This document shows positions 14,921-21,849 of a stretch of 24,920 bases of DNA, one piece after another. The first letter of the stretch is position 1. Every line of letters starts with the position of its first letter. Under the pieces are notes generated by a model. That model had not been told where the DNA came from. It made no database searches and worked only from the letters and a program-made list of their open reading frames with translations. The position numbers and the translations under genes are program-made. This DNA is from CAZAOY01 sp964486925 (GTDB lineage Bacteria > Bacillota > Clostridia > Oscillospirales > Ruminococcaceae): positions 1-24,920 of the forward strand of contig CAZAOY010000036.1 of assembly GCA_964486925.1 (NCBI GenBank), written 5' to 3'.

Positions 14921-16597
14921 ATGGAAAGACTATACGACATTGCCCCCGAGATGGAAGCGCTACGCATGGGGATGGACTGGACAGAGGATGACTTTGCAAA
15001 ACCCTACATAATAATCGAATCCACCTACGGAGAAAGCCACCCTGGAAGCTTTGGTCTGGATAAACTGGTATCCCAAGCCGAGCAAGGTATTGGCAGTAAC
15101 GGCGGCAAATCTGGGCGGTTCTACGCTACCGACATCTGTGACGGTATCGCCCAAGGCCACAGCGGGATGAACTACTCCCTGCTCTCTCGTGAGCTGATAG
15201 CGGGGATCTGCGAAACCCACGCAAAGGTAAACCTCCCCGACGGCATGGTCTACCTCTCCTCCTGCGACAAAGCCATCCCCGCCCACCTAATCGCCGCCGC
15301 AAGGGTAAACACCCCCGCAATCCTAATCCCAGGCGGGGTGATGAACCAAGGCCCTAGCGGCCTGACGCTTGAGCAGATAGGTAGCTATAACCTTAGCTAC
15401 AAGCGGGGCGAGCTGTCCAATGAGGAGTTTTTTACCCTAAAGAAGAATGCCTGTGCGGGGTGTGGCGCTTGCCAGTTTATGGGAACAGCCTGTAGCATGC
15501 AGATTATGACCGAAGCGCTTGGTATGTCCCTCCCCTTCTCGGCAATCACCCCCTATGCCCTTAGTGATATCCTAAGCGGCGCATACCAGAGCGGACGAGC
15601 GGTGTTAAACCTTATAAAGAGCGGTATCAAGCCGTCCGACATACTAACCTACGACGCATTCCATAACGCCGCCGTGGTTTTTACCGCAATCAGCGGCTCG
15701 ACCAACGTAATGCTCCACCTCCCCGTCCTAGCCAAAGCTCTAGGGATAGACTTCACCCCCGAAGATTTTGACAGGATCGGCAGGGAGATCCCGACCATAG
15801 TAAACGTCCGCCCAACAGGCGAGTTTGCCGCAGAATTTTTCTGGTACAGCGGCGGTGTCCCCGCCCTTATGACCGCCCTAAAGGACTATCTTAAGCTAGA
15901 CTGTCTAACCGTTACAGGCAAAACGGTAGGCGAAAACCTAGCAAAGAGCAAGCACAGGATAACCGAGCTCCAAGGCTACCTCACCCAGTACAACCTAACA
16001 CCCGACCGTGTGATAAAACCGATAACCCAAAGCACCCCTCGCGGCTCAATCGCCGTGCTAAAAGGCAACCTCGCCCCCGAAGGTGCGGTTGTAAAGTTTA
16101 GCGCCGTCCCAACCAGTATGCAAAGCTTTATCGGCAGGGCGGTAGTGTTCGATGACGAGCTATCCGCCCGTGACGCAATAATAAACAGGCAGATTAAGTC
16201 AGGTGATGTCATAGTAATACGTTACGCAGGTCCAAAAGGTGCAGGTATCCCCGAGATGTTTTACACCACCGAAGCGCTAGCAAGCGACCCCGACCTCTCC
16301 GCCACCACCGCCCTAATCACCGACGGACGTTTCTCGGGAGCAAGCCGAGGCCCCTGTATCGGTCACCTCTCCCCCGAAGCCGCCGCCGACGGCAACATAG
16401 CCTACATCCAAAACGGCGACCGCATAAAGATCGACATCCCAAACCGTCTAATCGAAGCAATGGACGTAGATTTTGCACTTCGCCGCACCCAGTCACCCAA
16501 ATCTTCCCCGCCAAAAACAGGCTCTGACATCCTCTCAATCTACAAATCCCTAGCCACCAGCGCCATGAGCGGTGGCAGTATGCTACCACAGGTATAA
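14921..16597 (+). CDS. IlvD/Edd-family dehydratase, substrate uncertain
   Basis: A 558-residue iron-sulfur dehydratase of the dihydroxy-acid/sugar-acid family, which removes water from a 2,3-dihydroxy acid to give a 2-keto acid. Family blocks are clear: CDGIAQGHSGMNYSL (73-87), SSCDK with C115 and K117, the Cys-rich CAGCGACQFMGTACSM (178-193), and the C-terminal GPKGAGIPEMF and TDGRFSGASRGPCIGH. The first cluster cysteine of the family, in NPCN of typical members, is G42 here (SHPGSF), while C178, C181, C184 and C191 are close together, so cluster ligation may differ. IlvD proper is unlikely: no other branched-chain amino acid genes are near, and the partner gene is a glycosidase. A sugar-acid dehydratase is a better guess. 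AGAGGG precedes the ATG, and no promoter lies in the 43-bp gap. Confidence 0.88.
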   Translation: MERLYDIAPEMEALRMGMDWTEDDFAKPYIIIESTYGESHPGSFGLDKLVSQAEQGIGSNGGKSGRFYATDICDGIAQGHSGMNYSLLSRELIAGICETHAKVNLPDGMVYLSSCDKAIPAHLIAAARVNTPAILIPGGVMNQGPSGLTLEQIGSYNLSYKRGELSNEEFFTLKKNACAGCGACQFMGTACSMQIMTEALGMSLPFSAITPYALSDILSGAYQSGRAVLNLIKSGIKPSDILTYDAFHNAAVVFTAISGSTNVMLHLPVLAKALGIDFTPEDFDRIGREIPTIVNVRPTGEFAAEFFWYSGGVPALMTALKDYLKLDCLTVTGKTVGENLAKSKHRITELQGYLTQYNLTPDRVIKPITQSTPRGSIAVLKGNLAPEGAVVKFSAVPTSMQSFIGRAVVFDDELSARDAIINRQIKSGDVIVIRYAGPKGAGIPEMFYTTEALASDPDLSATTALITDGRFSGASRGPCIGHLSPEAAADGNIAYIQNGDRIKIDIPNRLIEAMDVDFALRRTQSPKSSPPKTGSDILSIYKSLATSAMSGGSMLPQV

Positions 16598-16617
16598 CTC
16601 TAGTATTTGCATACAAA

Positions 16618-16638
16618 GGAACGCATACAATGCGTTCC
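16618..16638. repeat. Intergenic hairpin GGAACGCAT/ATGCGTTCC after the dehydratase gene
   Basis: A 9-bp stem with loop ACA, 21 bp past the dehydratase stop codon. It could serve as a weak transcript end, but no U tract follows (CTACATTGG). The flanks match 3288-3335. Confidence 0.8.
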
Positions 16639-16799
16639 CTACATTGGTTGTGTAAACAACCTAAAACCCACAGCAAACCAAAAACCACCCACAAACCCCA
16701 CCAAACCAAACTGAACAACCGACCAGATTAAAACGTACAAACTGTATCCGTGGTTACAGGCAGGTACAGGCAAAACAAATGGTACAAACCTAGCACCAA

Positions 16800-17137
16800 C
16801 TGGCTCATCCAAGGTTATTACTTGAGGTAGCAACCACCCCCTTACATAAAACCCGTGCTCCATCCGCCCCACGCCAGCGCCTTTCGCCAAAAAGCCTATC
16901 AATCCCACAAAACAGCCGCTTGCGATTTAGCCTGAAAAACGGTAGCAACCCAAACGAGCCGCCCAAACACCCCTTTTTCAGGTTAAATCGCTCCACCGGC
17001 GTATGTGAAAGCAAAAAAGCGTTTGTTGCGCGCTTATTTATAAGCGAACTTATATGGGGCGACTGCCAATAAGTAAGTCGTGGTGTGCGGCGAAACGCAC
17101 AAAACCAATCAATTAATGTGATTATGCGTAATACGTA
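16800..17137. repeat. Dispersed element, copy 2 (apparently complete)
   Basis: The right third (17015-17137) matches 3094-3216 nearly base for base, and its last bases resemble 24287-24330. The left boundary near 16800 is a guess, because copy 1 is cut by a gap. Inside are an 18-bp inverted repeat (16922-16939 with 16974-16991) and the hairpin CGCTTA-TTTA-TAAGCG (near 17030). No transposase is associated, so it may be a MITE-like or structured-RNA element. Confidence 0.7.
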
Positions 17138-17184
17138 CAAACCAACGTGAAACGTTCAAACCAGTATAAAACCTACAAACCAGA

Positions 17185-17197
17185 CGCGCAATGCGCG
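17185..17197. repeat. Intergenic hairpin CGCGCA/TGCGCG, copy 1
   Basis: A 6-bp stem with a single-A loop, followed by CCCCTAC. The same hairpin with the same flank recurs at 24559-24571. Confidence 0.75.
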
Positions 17198-17201
17198 CCC
17201 C

Positions 17202-17232
17202 TACAACCACGTGTGCAAAATACGTGGTTGTA
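17202..17232. repeat. Intergenic hairpin TACAACCACGT/ACGTGGTTGTA
   Basis: An 11-bp perfect stem around a 9-nt loop. It resembles the terminator hairpin at 24197-24221, but the stem is different and self-complementary, and there is no U tract. Confidence 0.8.
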
Positions 17233-17238
17233 CCCACA

Positions 17239-17322
17239 AAACCAAACCCCTACACAATCTGGAACGCATGCAATGCGTTCCCTACATTAGCAAACCACAA
17301 AACCACGAGTGAAACACATAAA
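17239..17322. repeat. Solo copy of the 80-bp repeat unit
   Basis: Reads AACCAAACCCCTACACAATC, then the GGAACGCAT-N3-ATGCGTTCC hairpin (17261-17281), CCTACATT and a diverged linker ending GTGAAACACATA. It parallels the tandem units at 1-320. Confidence 0.75.
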
Positions 17323-17326
17323 CCAA

Positions 17327-17356
17327 AACTGCGTTGTGCCTAGGCACAACGCAGTT
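17327..17356 (-). terminator. Intrinsic terminator of the ABC exporter operon
   Basis: A perfect 30-bp palindrome, with half-site AACTGCGTTGTGCCT, starts 4 bp past the stop codon of the last exporter gene. On the minus strand it is followed by TTTTGG. Stem strength and position fit a Rho-independent terminator, although the U tract is short. Confidence 0.82.
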
Positions 17357-17360
17357 AAAT

Positions 17361-19199
17361 TTAAACCACTAAACCCATCTGGCTGACAACCATGTCGTGG
17401 TATTGACCTTTTTGAAGCATTAACTCATCATGGGTGCCCGCTTCGGTGATATGTCTGTCGGACACGACCATAATGGTGTTGGCGTCACGTATGGTGGATA
17501 GTCGGTGAGCTATCATAAAACAGGTGCGGCTGTCCATTAGCTTTATCATGGCACGCTGAATGTTCTTTTCGGTGCGGGTGTCAACACTGCTTGTCGCCTC
17601 GTCAAGGATTAGGATGGGGGCTTTGCTAAGCATTGCCCTCGCTATCGCCAGAAGCTGTCGCTGTCCTTGGCTTAGGGTGTCGGTGCTGCCCGAAACTATG
17701 GTGTCGTAGCCGCTTGGTAGCTTTTTAATAAACTCGTGAGCATAGGCAAGCTTTGCGGCGGCTACTACCTCCTCGTCGGTAGCTGTGGCGTTTGAGTACC
17801 TTATGTTATCGGCGATACTGCCCGTGAAAAGGCAGGTGTCTTGGAGCACCACCGAAAACATCCGTCTAAGGCTGTCCTTTTTAATGTCGGTGATATCAAT
17901 CCCGTCGATTAGGATTCTCCCGCTTTCCACCTCATAAAACCTCGTTAGCAGGTTTACAATGGTTGTCTTGCCCGCCCCCGTTTCGCCAACCAGAGCGACA
18001 ACCTCACCCGCCTTTACCGAAAAGCTGACATCCTCAAGAATCTTGGCTGTGGGTGTGTAGGAGAAGCAGACATCTCTAAACTCAACATCTCCGCGCACGT
18101 CGGTCAAATCCACCGCATTCTCCTTGTCGGACACCTCCTCGGCCGAGTCTAGAATCTGAAACACCCTCTCAGCCCCCGCTAGAGCGGACTGGATGGTGTT
18201 AAACATCCCCGCAATGTTGTTTAGCGGTTGGCCAAACTGCCGTGAGTAGGAGATAAAGCTTACCACCGTGCCCACCGATACACCGCCGCTAACCGATAGA
18301 ATCCCGCCTGCCGCCGCTACAAAGGTAAACCCTAGGTTGTTTATCACGTTCATAAGCGGCATTAGAAACCCCGACCACCTGTGCGCTTTTACGGAATAAT
18401 CACGCAGAATTTGGTTAGTTTTCACAAAGCTTTCAAGTGTATGATCCTGCTGATTAAAAGCCTTTACCATCTTTAACCCGACAATACTTTCCTCAATGAT
18501 ACCGTTTAGCTGTCCGAGTGAGCGTTGTTGCCCCGAGAAGTATTGACGGCTCTTTTTAGAGATACTTTTTGTTAAGATTACCACTAAAGGGATGGTGGTA
18601 AGGGCGACTAACGTTAGAATCGGACTTAGAATTACCATCATCACAGTAGCGCCCGCTATCGAGATAACGCTAAAGACCAGTTGGGTGGTAATCTGCGCAA
18701 TTGTGCCGCTTACGTTGTCGATGTCGTTGGTCAGGCGGCTCATGGTGTCGCCGTTTGGGGTGGTGTCGAAGAAGTTTAGAGGAAGCCTTTGAAGCTTAGC
18801 GAAGAACTGGGTTCGCAGGAATTTTATAAGCCTTTGCGACACCCTTGCCATGATCACCCCGTTAAAGGTTTCGATAAGATAGCTTACCAGATACGCCGCA
18901 AGTAACATCGCAAGCACACTAAAAAGCGCGGTTTGATCCACCCTTGAAAGCTTAATATCAAAGGTGTTTATCGCCCTTCCTATAAAATACGGTACTGCCA
19001 GTGAAGCAAGCGAGGAGATAATAGTTAGCAGAATTGCCAAGAGAAAGGTGTAGCGTTGAATCATAAAGATTTTAAACAGTCTAAAAAAAGTACCCTTTGC
19101 ATTTTTAGGCTTTTGGGTGGAGTTAAAACGGTTGCCCCCACCAAACTTCCCCATCATCGACGGTATCTCTTTCCTTGACGTTGTGGTTGACTCTGCCAT
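17361..19199 (-). CDS. Heterodimeric ABC exporter, catalytic-site subunit (TM288/BmrD type)
   Basis: A 612-residue half transporter: six membrane helices (about 40-335) fused to an ATPase domain. Walker A is GETGAGKT (405-412), Q-loop Q453, Walker B ILILDE with catalytic E534, and switch H565 (AHRLST). Its signature is LSQGQ (509-513) instead of LSGGQ. In heterodimeric exporters this altered signature completes the inactive ATP site formed with the partner, while its own E534 and H565 make the working site with the partner's intact LSGGQ. The start overlaps the stop of the upstream gene (TAATG), so the two are translationally coupled, with GGGGGTGA as ribosome binding site. Substrate unknown; relatives export drugs, peptides or lipids. 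Confidence 0.95.
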   Translation of the reverse strand: MAESTTTSRKEIPSMMGKFGGGNRFNSTQKPKNAKGTFFRLFKIFMIQRYTFLLAILLTIISSLASLAVPYFIGRAINTFDIKLSRVDQTALFSVLAMLLAAYLVSYLIETFNGVIMARVSQRLIKFLRTQFFAKLQRLPLNFFDTTPNGDTMSRLTNDIDNVSGTIAQITTQLVFSVISIAGATVMMVILSPILTLVALTTIPLVVILTKSISKKSRQYFSGQQRSLGQLNGIIEESIVGLKMVKAFNQQDHTLESFVKTNQILRDYSVKAHRWSGFLMPLMNVINNLGFTFVAAAGGILSVSGGVSVGTVVSFISYSRQFGQPLNNIAGMFNTIQSALAGAERVFQILDSAEEVSDKENAVDLTDVRGDVEFRDVCFSYTPTAKILEDVSFSVKAGEVVALVGETGAGKTTIVNLLTRFYEVESGRILIDGIDITDIKKDSLRRMFSVVLQDTCLFTGSIADNIRYSNATATDEEVVAAAKLAYAHEFIKKLPSGYDTIVSGSTDTLSQGQRQLLAIARAMLSKAPILILDEATSSVDTRTEKNIQRAMIKLMDSRTCFMIAHRLSTIRDANTIMVVSDRHITEAGTHDELMLQKGQYHDMVVSQMGLVV

Positions 19200-20965
19200 T
19201 ATAGGTCACCCCCAATCTGCGAATTATAGATGTCACGGTAGGTTTCACATTCGGTTAGTAGCACCTCGTGGTTGCCAAACCCAACCCGCCTGCCGTTGTC
19301 CATTACAAGGATTTTATCAGCAGTCAGCGCCGACCCGATACGCTGGGTTATCAGGATAACGGTGCTCTCTTGAGAGCGAAGGTTAGCCTTGACCCGACCT
19401 TCGGTTATTGCGTCAAGCGCACTGGTGCAGTCGTCTAGGATTAACACAGGCGACTGCTTAACCACCGCCCTTGCTATCGAAATCCTCTGCTTCTGCCCGC
19501 CCGACAGGTTAACCCCGCCCTGACCTAACAGGGTGTCGTACCCGTCATGCATACCGCCGATAAACTCGCTTGCACAGGCGGTGGTAGCGGCGGACTTAAC
19601 CTCATCCATAGGAACGGTCTGACTGGATTTAGCCTTGCCCCAAAGGATGTTGTCAAGGATTGTCCCCGAAAACAGCATGGGTTTTTGGGGCGCTATAGCT
19701 ATGCTGTCTCGAAGCGAGCTTAGCGAGAGGGAATTAATGTCTTTCTTATTATAGTAGATGTTACCGTGGTTAAGCTCATAAAACCGCAGTAAAAGCCATG
19801 CAATCGTGGACTTGCCCGACCCTGTAGGACCGATGATAGCGAGTGTCTGCCCCTTTGAGAGAGTAAAGGACAGCTCGGTCAGTGCGGGTAGACCGCTCCC
19901 GCCGGGGTAAGCGAAGGTAACGTTGTCAAACTCGATAACGCTGTCGGTTTCTGCCCGCTCATTATCCGACTTTTTGTAGTCCGCCCCTACAACATCTCCT
20001 TGTCCTTCCCTCTCGACTGCCCCGCTAAACACCTGATTAAGGCGGGTTGCGGAGGCCTTGGTGCGTACGAAGGTGTTAAATATATTGGTAATCATAATAA
20101 GCGACCCGAGGATTTGTGACATGTAGCTTACAAAAGCGGCAATCTTGCCCACCTCAATATCCCCTTTGTTAAAGAGCAGACTCCCCAGATAAAAGATGGT
20201 GAGGATTGAGAGGTTTATCGCAAGCGACATCAAAGGGCCTAGATATGTAATTACCAGCTGTGATCTCACGCTTTTTTTAGCAAGATCATCGTTTGCTACC
20301 TCAAACGCCGCCTCCTCCTTGTCAAACCGCCCAAAAGCCTTAACAAGCCGCACCCCCGAAAGATACTCCTGCACAATGGTATTAATCCTGTCGATAGCGT
20401 ACTGCACCTTGGTAAACCGCCTGTAGCTTAGCTTCATCGAGATGGTGATTATCACAAATACCACCGCCACCGAAGCTAGGGTGATTATGCTAAGCCGCGG
20501 ACTTAGTGTAACCGCTAGCACGATAGCGCCGATACAGGTAAGCGGTGCTTTAAAGAATATCCGCATCATCCCGTTTACAAACATCACCACCTGTGAGGTA
20601 TCGTTTGTAAGGCGGGTGATAATCGAGCCGCTGTCTAGGCTGTCGGTAGAGGATTCGTCAAGTCTTAGCACCTTTGCAAACGCTTCAAGCCGCAGGTCAG
20701 CACCAAAGCTTTGTGACACAAAAGCCGCCAAAACATTCCGTGTAGCCGCAAATCCCATCCCGATTAGCGATATCAAAAGCATAGTAAGCCCATAGCGTAT
20801 CACAATATCCACGCTACCATTTTTTACCCCGTTGTCGATTATCTTTGACATAACTGTCGGCTGTAGCAGGTCACAAACCGCCTCCCCCGACACGCAAAGC
20901 AGTGCGGACACTATCAAAAACAGGTATTTCTTTAGATGTTTTTTATAAATTTCGATACCTATCAC
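19199..20965 (-). CDS. Heterodimeric ABC exporter, degenerate-site subunit (TM287/BmrC type)
   Basis: A 588-residue half transporter: membrane domain about 10-310, then an ATPase domain with Walker A GPTGSGKS (379-386) and a canonical signature LSGGQ (487-491). The catalytic Glu after Walker B is replaced by Asp (D512, LILDDCTSALD), and the switch His by Gln (Q541, ITQRIG). These are the changes seen in TM287-type subunits. The partner gene follows with a 1-nt overlap. The start is taken as GTG at 20965, the first possible start codon in frame, but no good ribosome binding site precedes it. GGAG overlaps the GTG itself, so initiation slightly downstream at a rare codon is conceivable. A promoter lies about 30 bp upstream. 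Confidence 0.93.
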   Translation of the reverse strand: MIGIEIYKKHLKKYLFLIVSALLCVSGEAVCDLLQPTVMSKIIDNGVKNGSVDIVIRYGLTMLLISLIGMGFAATRNVLAAFVSQSFGADLRLEAFAKVLRLDESSTDSLDSGSIITRLTNDTSQVVMFVNGMMRIFFKAPLTCIGAIVLAVTLSPRLSIITLASVAVVFVIITISMKLSYRRFTKVQYAIDRINTIVQEYLSGVRLVKAFGRFDKEEAAFEVANDDLAKKSVRSQLVITYLGPLMSLAINLSILTIFYLGSLLFNKGDIEVGKIAAFVSYMSQILGSLIMITNIFNTFVRTKASATRLNQVFSGAVEREGQGDVVGADYKKSDNERAETDSVIEFDNVTFAYPGGSGLPALTELSFTLSKGQTLAIIGPTGSGKSTIAWLLLRFYELNHGNIYYNKKDINSLSLSSLRDSIAIAPQKPMLFSGTILDNILWGKAKSSQTVPMDEVKSAATTACASEFIGGMHDGYDTLLGQGGVNLSGGQKQRISIARAVVKQSPVLILDDCTSALDAITEGRVKANLRSQESTVILITQRIGSALTADKILVMDNGRRVGFGNHEVLLTECETYRDIYNSQIGGDL

Positions 20966-20995
20966 TCCATTTTATATTTATTTTACCACTGTCTA

Positions 20996-21024
20996 ATTAT
21001 ACCATAATAAGCTGTATTTGTAAA
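20996..21024 (-). promoter_or_regulatory. Sigma-A promoter of the ABC exporter operon
   Basis: On the minus strand, -35 TTTACA (21019-21024), a 17-bp spacer and -10 TATAAT (20996-21001). The predicted start is near 20989, about 24 nt before the GTG. Confidence 0.85.
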
Positions 21025-21040
21025 GCTTTATGAAATTTAT

Positions 21041-21090
21041 GTAATATTTAATTGATATCGGTAATGTTTTATGGTGTTTAGGTAATATTT
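21041..21090. promoter_or_regulatory. Three direct repeats GTAATRTTT in helical phase
   Basis: Copies at 21041-21049, 21061-21069 and 21082-21090, spaced 20 and 21 bp (about two helical turns), lie between the two divergent promoters. This spacing puts them on one DNA face and suggests cooperative binding by an unknown regulator of the exporter, the metal operon, or both. Confidence 0.5.
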
Positions 21091-21111
21091 TTTCAATCTT
21101 GCGAAAATGTA

Positions 21112-21140
21112 TTGACATTATAATATATCTGTGTTATCAT
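21112..21140 (+). promoter_or_regulatory. Sigma-A promoter reading toward the csoR/ATPase operon
   Basis: A perfect -35 TTGACA (21112-21117), a 17-bp spacer and -10 TATCAT (21135-21140). The predicted start is near 21147. The first gene on this strand begins 700 bp later, beyond the tandem array. Confidence 0.82.
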
Positions 21141-21164
21141 ATACACTAGAGGGGGGAGGGGTAT
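21141..21164 (+). promoter_or_regulatory. Candidate CsoR-family operator (G6 tract) at the transcription start
   Basis: ATAC and GTAT flank a G-rich core containing GGGGGG (21151-21156) and GGGG, directly after the -10 box. CsoR/RcnR-family proteins are known to bind G-tracts flanked by AT-rich inverted repeats, and a CsoR-type gene is the first gene downstream. Autoregulation is therefore likely (inference). Confidence 0.55.
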
Positions 21165-21195
21165 CATATTGGTGTATCTGTTACCTGTGATCACA

Positions 21196-21720
21196 GCGCA
21201 ACCATGGAACGCATGAAATGCGTTGTGACACCTACCAATCAAGTGGAACGAATAACCCTGCATTATTATGTTGAAATACGTGGGTGTATCCACATAGCAA
21301 CTACAGCGCAACCATGGAACGCATGAAATGCGTTGTGACACCTACCAATCAAGNNNNNNNNNNNNNNNNNNNNNNNNNNNNNNNNNNNNNNNNNNNNNNN
21401 NNNNNNNNNNNNNNNNNNNNNNNNNNNNNNNNNNNNNNNNNNNNNNNNNNNNNAACTACAGCGCAACCATGGAACGCATGAAATGCGTTGTGACACCTAC
21501 CAATCAAGTGGAACGAATAACCCTGCATTATTATGTTGAAATACGTGGGTGTATCCACATAGCAACTACAGCGCAACCATGGAACGCATGAAATGCGTTG
21601 TGACACCTACCAATCAAGGGAACGAATAAACCTGCAATATTATGTTGAAATACGTGGGTGTATCCACATAGCAACTACAGCGCAACACTGGAACGCATGA
21701 AATGCGTTCCCTACGGTGGC
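21196..21720. repeat. 110-bp tandem array with hairpin cores, interrupted by a gap
   Basis: Units start GCGCAACC at 21196, 21306, (gap), 21461, 21571 and 21680. Spacing is 110, 110 and 109 bp outside the gap, and the last unit is partial. Each has AACGCAT-GAA-ATGCGTT, linking it to the dispersed hairpin family, and a later GTGG-N6-CCAC. The last unit reverts to the family flank CGTTCCCTAC. A downstream tail (21721-21780) has CCAACGTGAAGCGTA-type linker sequence. Confidence 0.92.
21354..21453. other. Scaffold gap (100 N) inside the 110-bp array
   Basis: 100 N within the array. From the unit sequence on both sides, the missing DNA should be 55 bases plus a whole number of 110-bp units, so 100 is not the true length. 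Confidence 0.97.
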
Positions 21721-21849
21721 GACACCAACAAACCAACGTGAAGCGTAGAAACCAATCTGGGGGCGGGGCCCTACTCCGCTTACTACGAAATCCACACATC
21801 ATAATATTTACATTATAATAGGAAGAAAGATTAACAGAAAGGATAAGAT

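Larger units (their letters stand above)
16598..17360. other. 763-bp gene-free repeat region between two operons
   Basis: In order it contains a GGAACGCAT hairpin (16618-16638), about 160 bp without recognisable structure, a large dispersed element with an 18-bp stem (about 16800-17137), a CGCGCA hairpin (17185-17197), an ACGTGG hairpin (17202-17232), a solo copy of the 80-bp repeat unit (about 17239-17322) and the exporter operon terminator (17327-17356). A 111-codon open frame on the minus strand here (16805-17140) is judged non-coding. Confidence 0.8.
20966..21849. other. 884-bp divergent control region with tandem array and assembly gap
   Basis: It holds, from left to right, the exporter promoter on the minus strand (20996-21024), three GTAATRTTT direct repeats (21041-21090), a plus-strand promoter (21112-21140), a G6-tract candidate operator (21141-21164), a perfect 12-bp palindrome (21185-21196), a 110-bp tandem array interrupted by 100 N (21196-21720), and a short AT-rich stretch with a possible second -10 box (21814-21819) before the repressor gene. 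No credible gene. Confidence 0.8.

Noticed and set aside
14921..16597. Biosynthetic IlvD (valine/isoleucine pathway)
   Set aside because: The first cluster cysteine is absent, and the gene is in an operon with a glycosidase rather than other ilv genes.
16805..17140. 111-codon open frame as a hypothetical protein
   Set aside because: It lies inside a dispersed repeat. The other copy has an indel and amino-acid-changing substitutions, and no good ribosome binding site is present.
21284..21606. Open frames across the 110-bp array, including a 40-codon frame per unit with Cys and His
   Set aside because: 110 is not a multiple of three, each frame ends in the next unit, none has a ribosome binding site, and some run through N. 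A metal-binding leader peptide was considered but is unsupported.
21814..21819. TATAAT as a main proximal promoter for csoR
   Set aside because: No acceptable -35 sequence lies 16-18 bp upstream (TCCACA there), so it is at best a weak secondary promoter.
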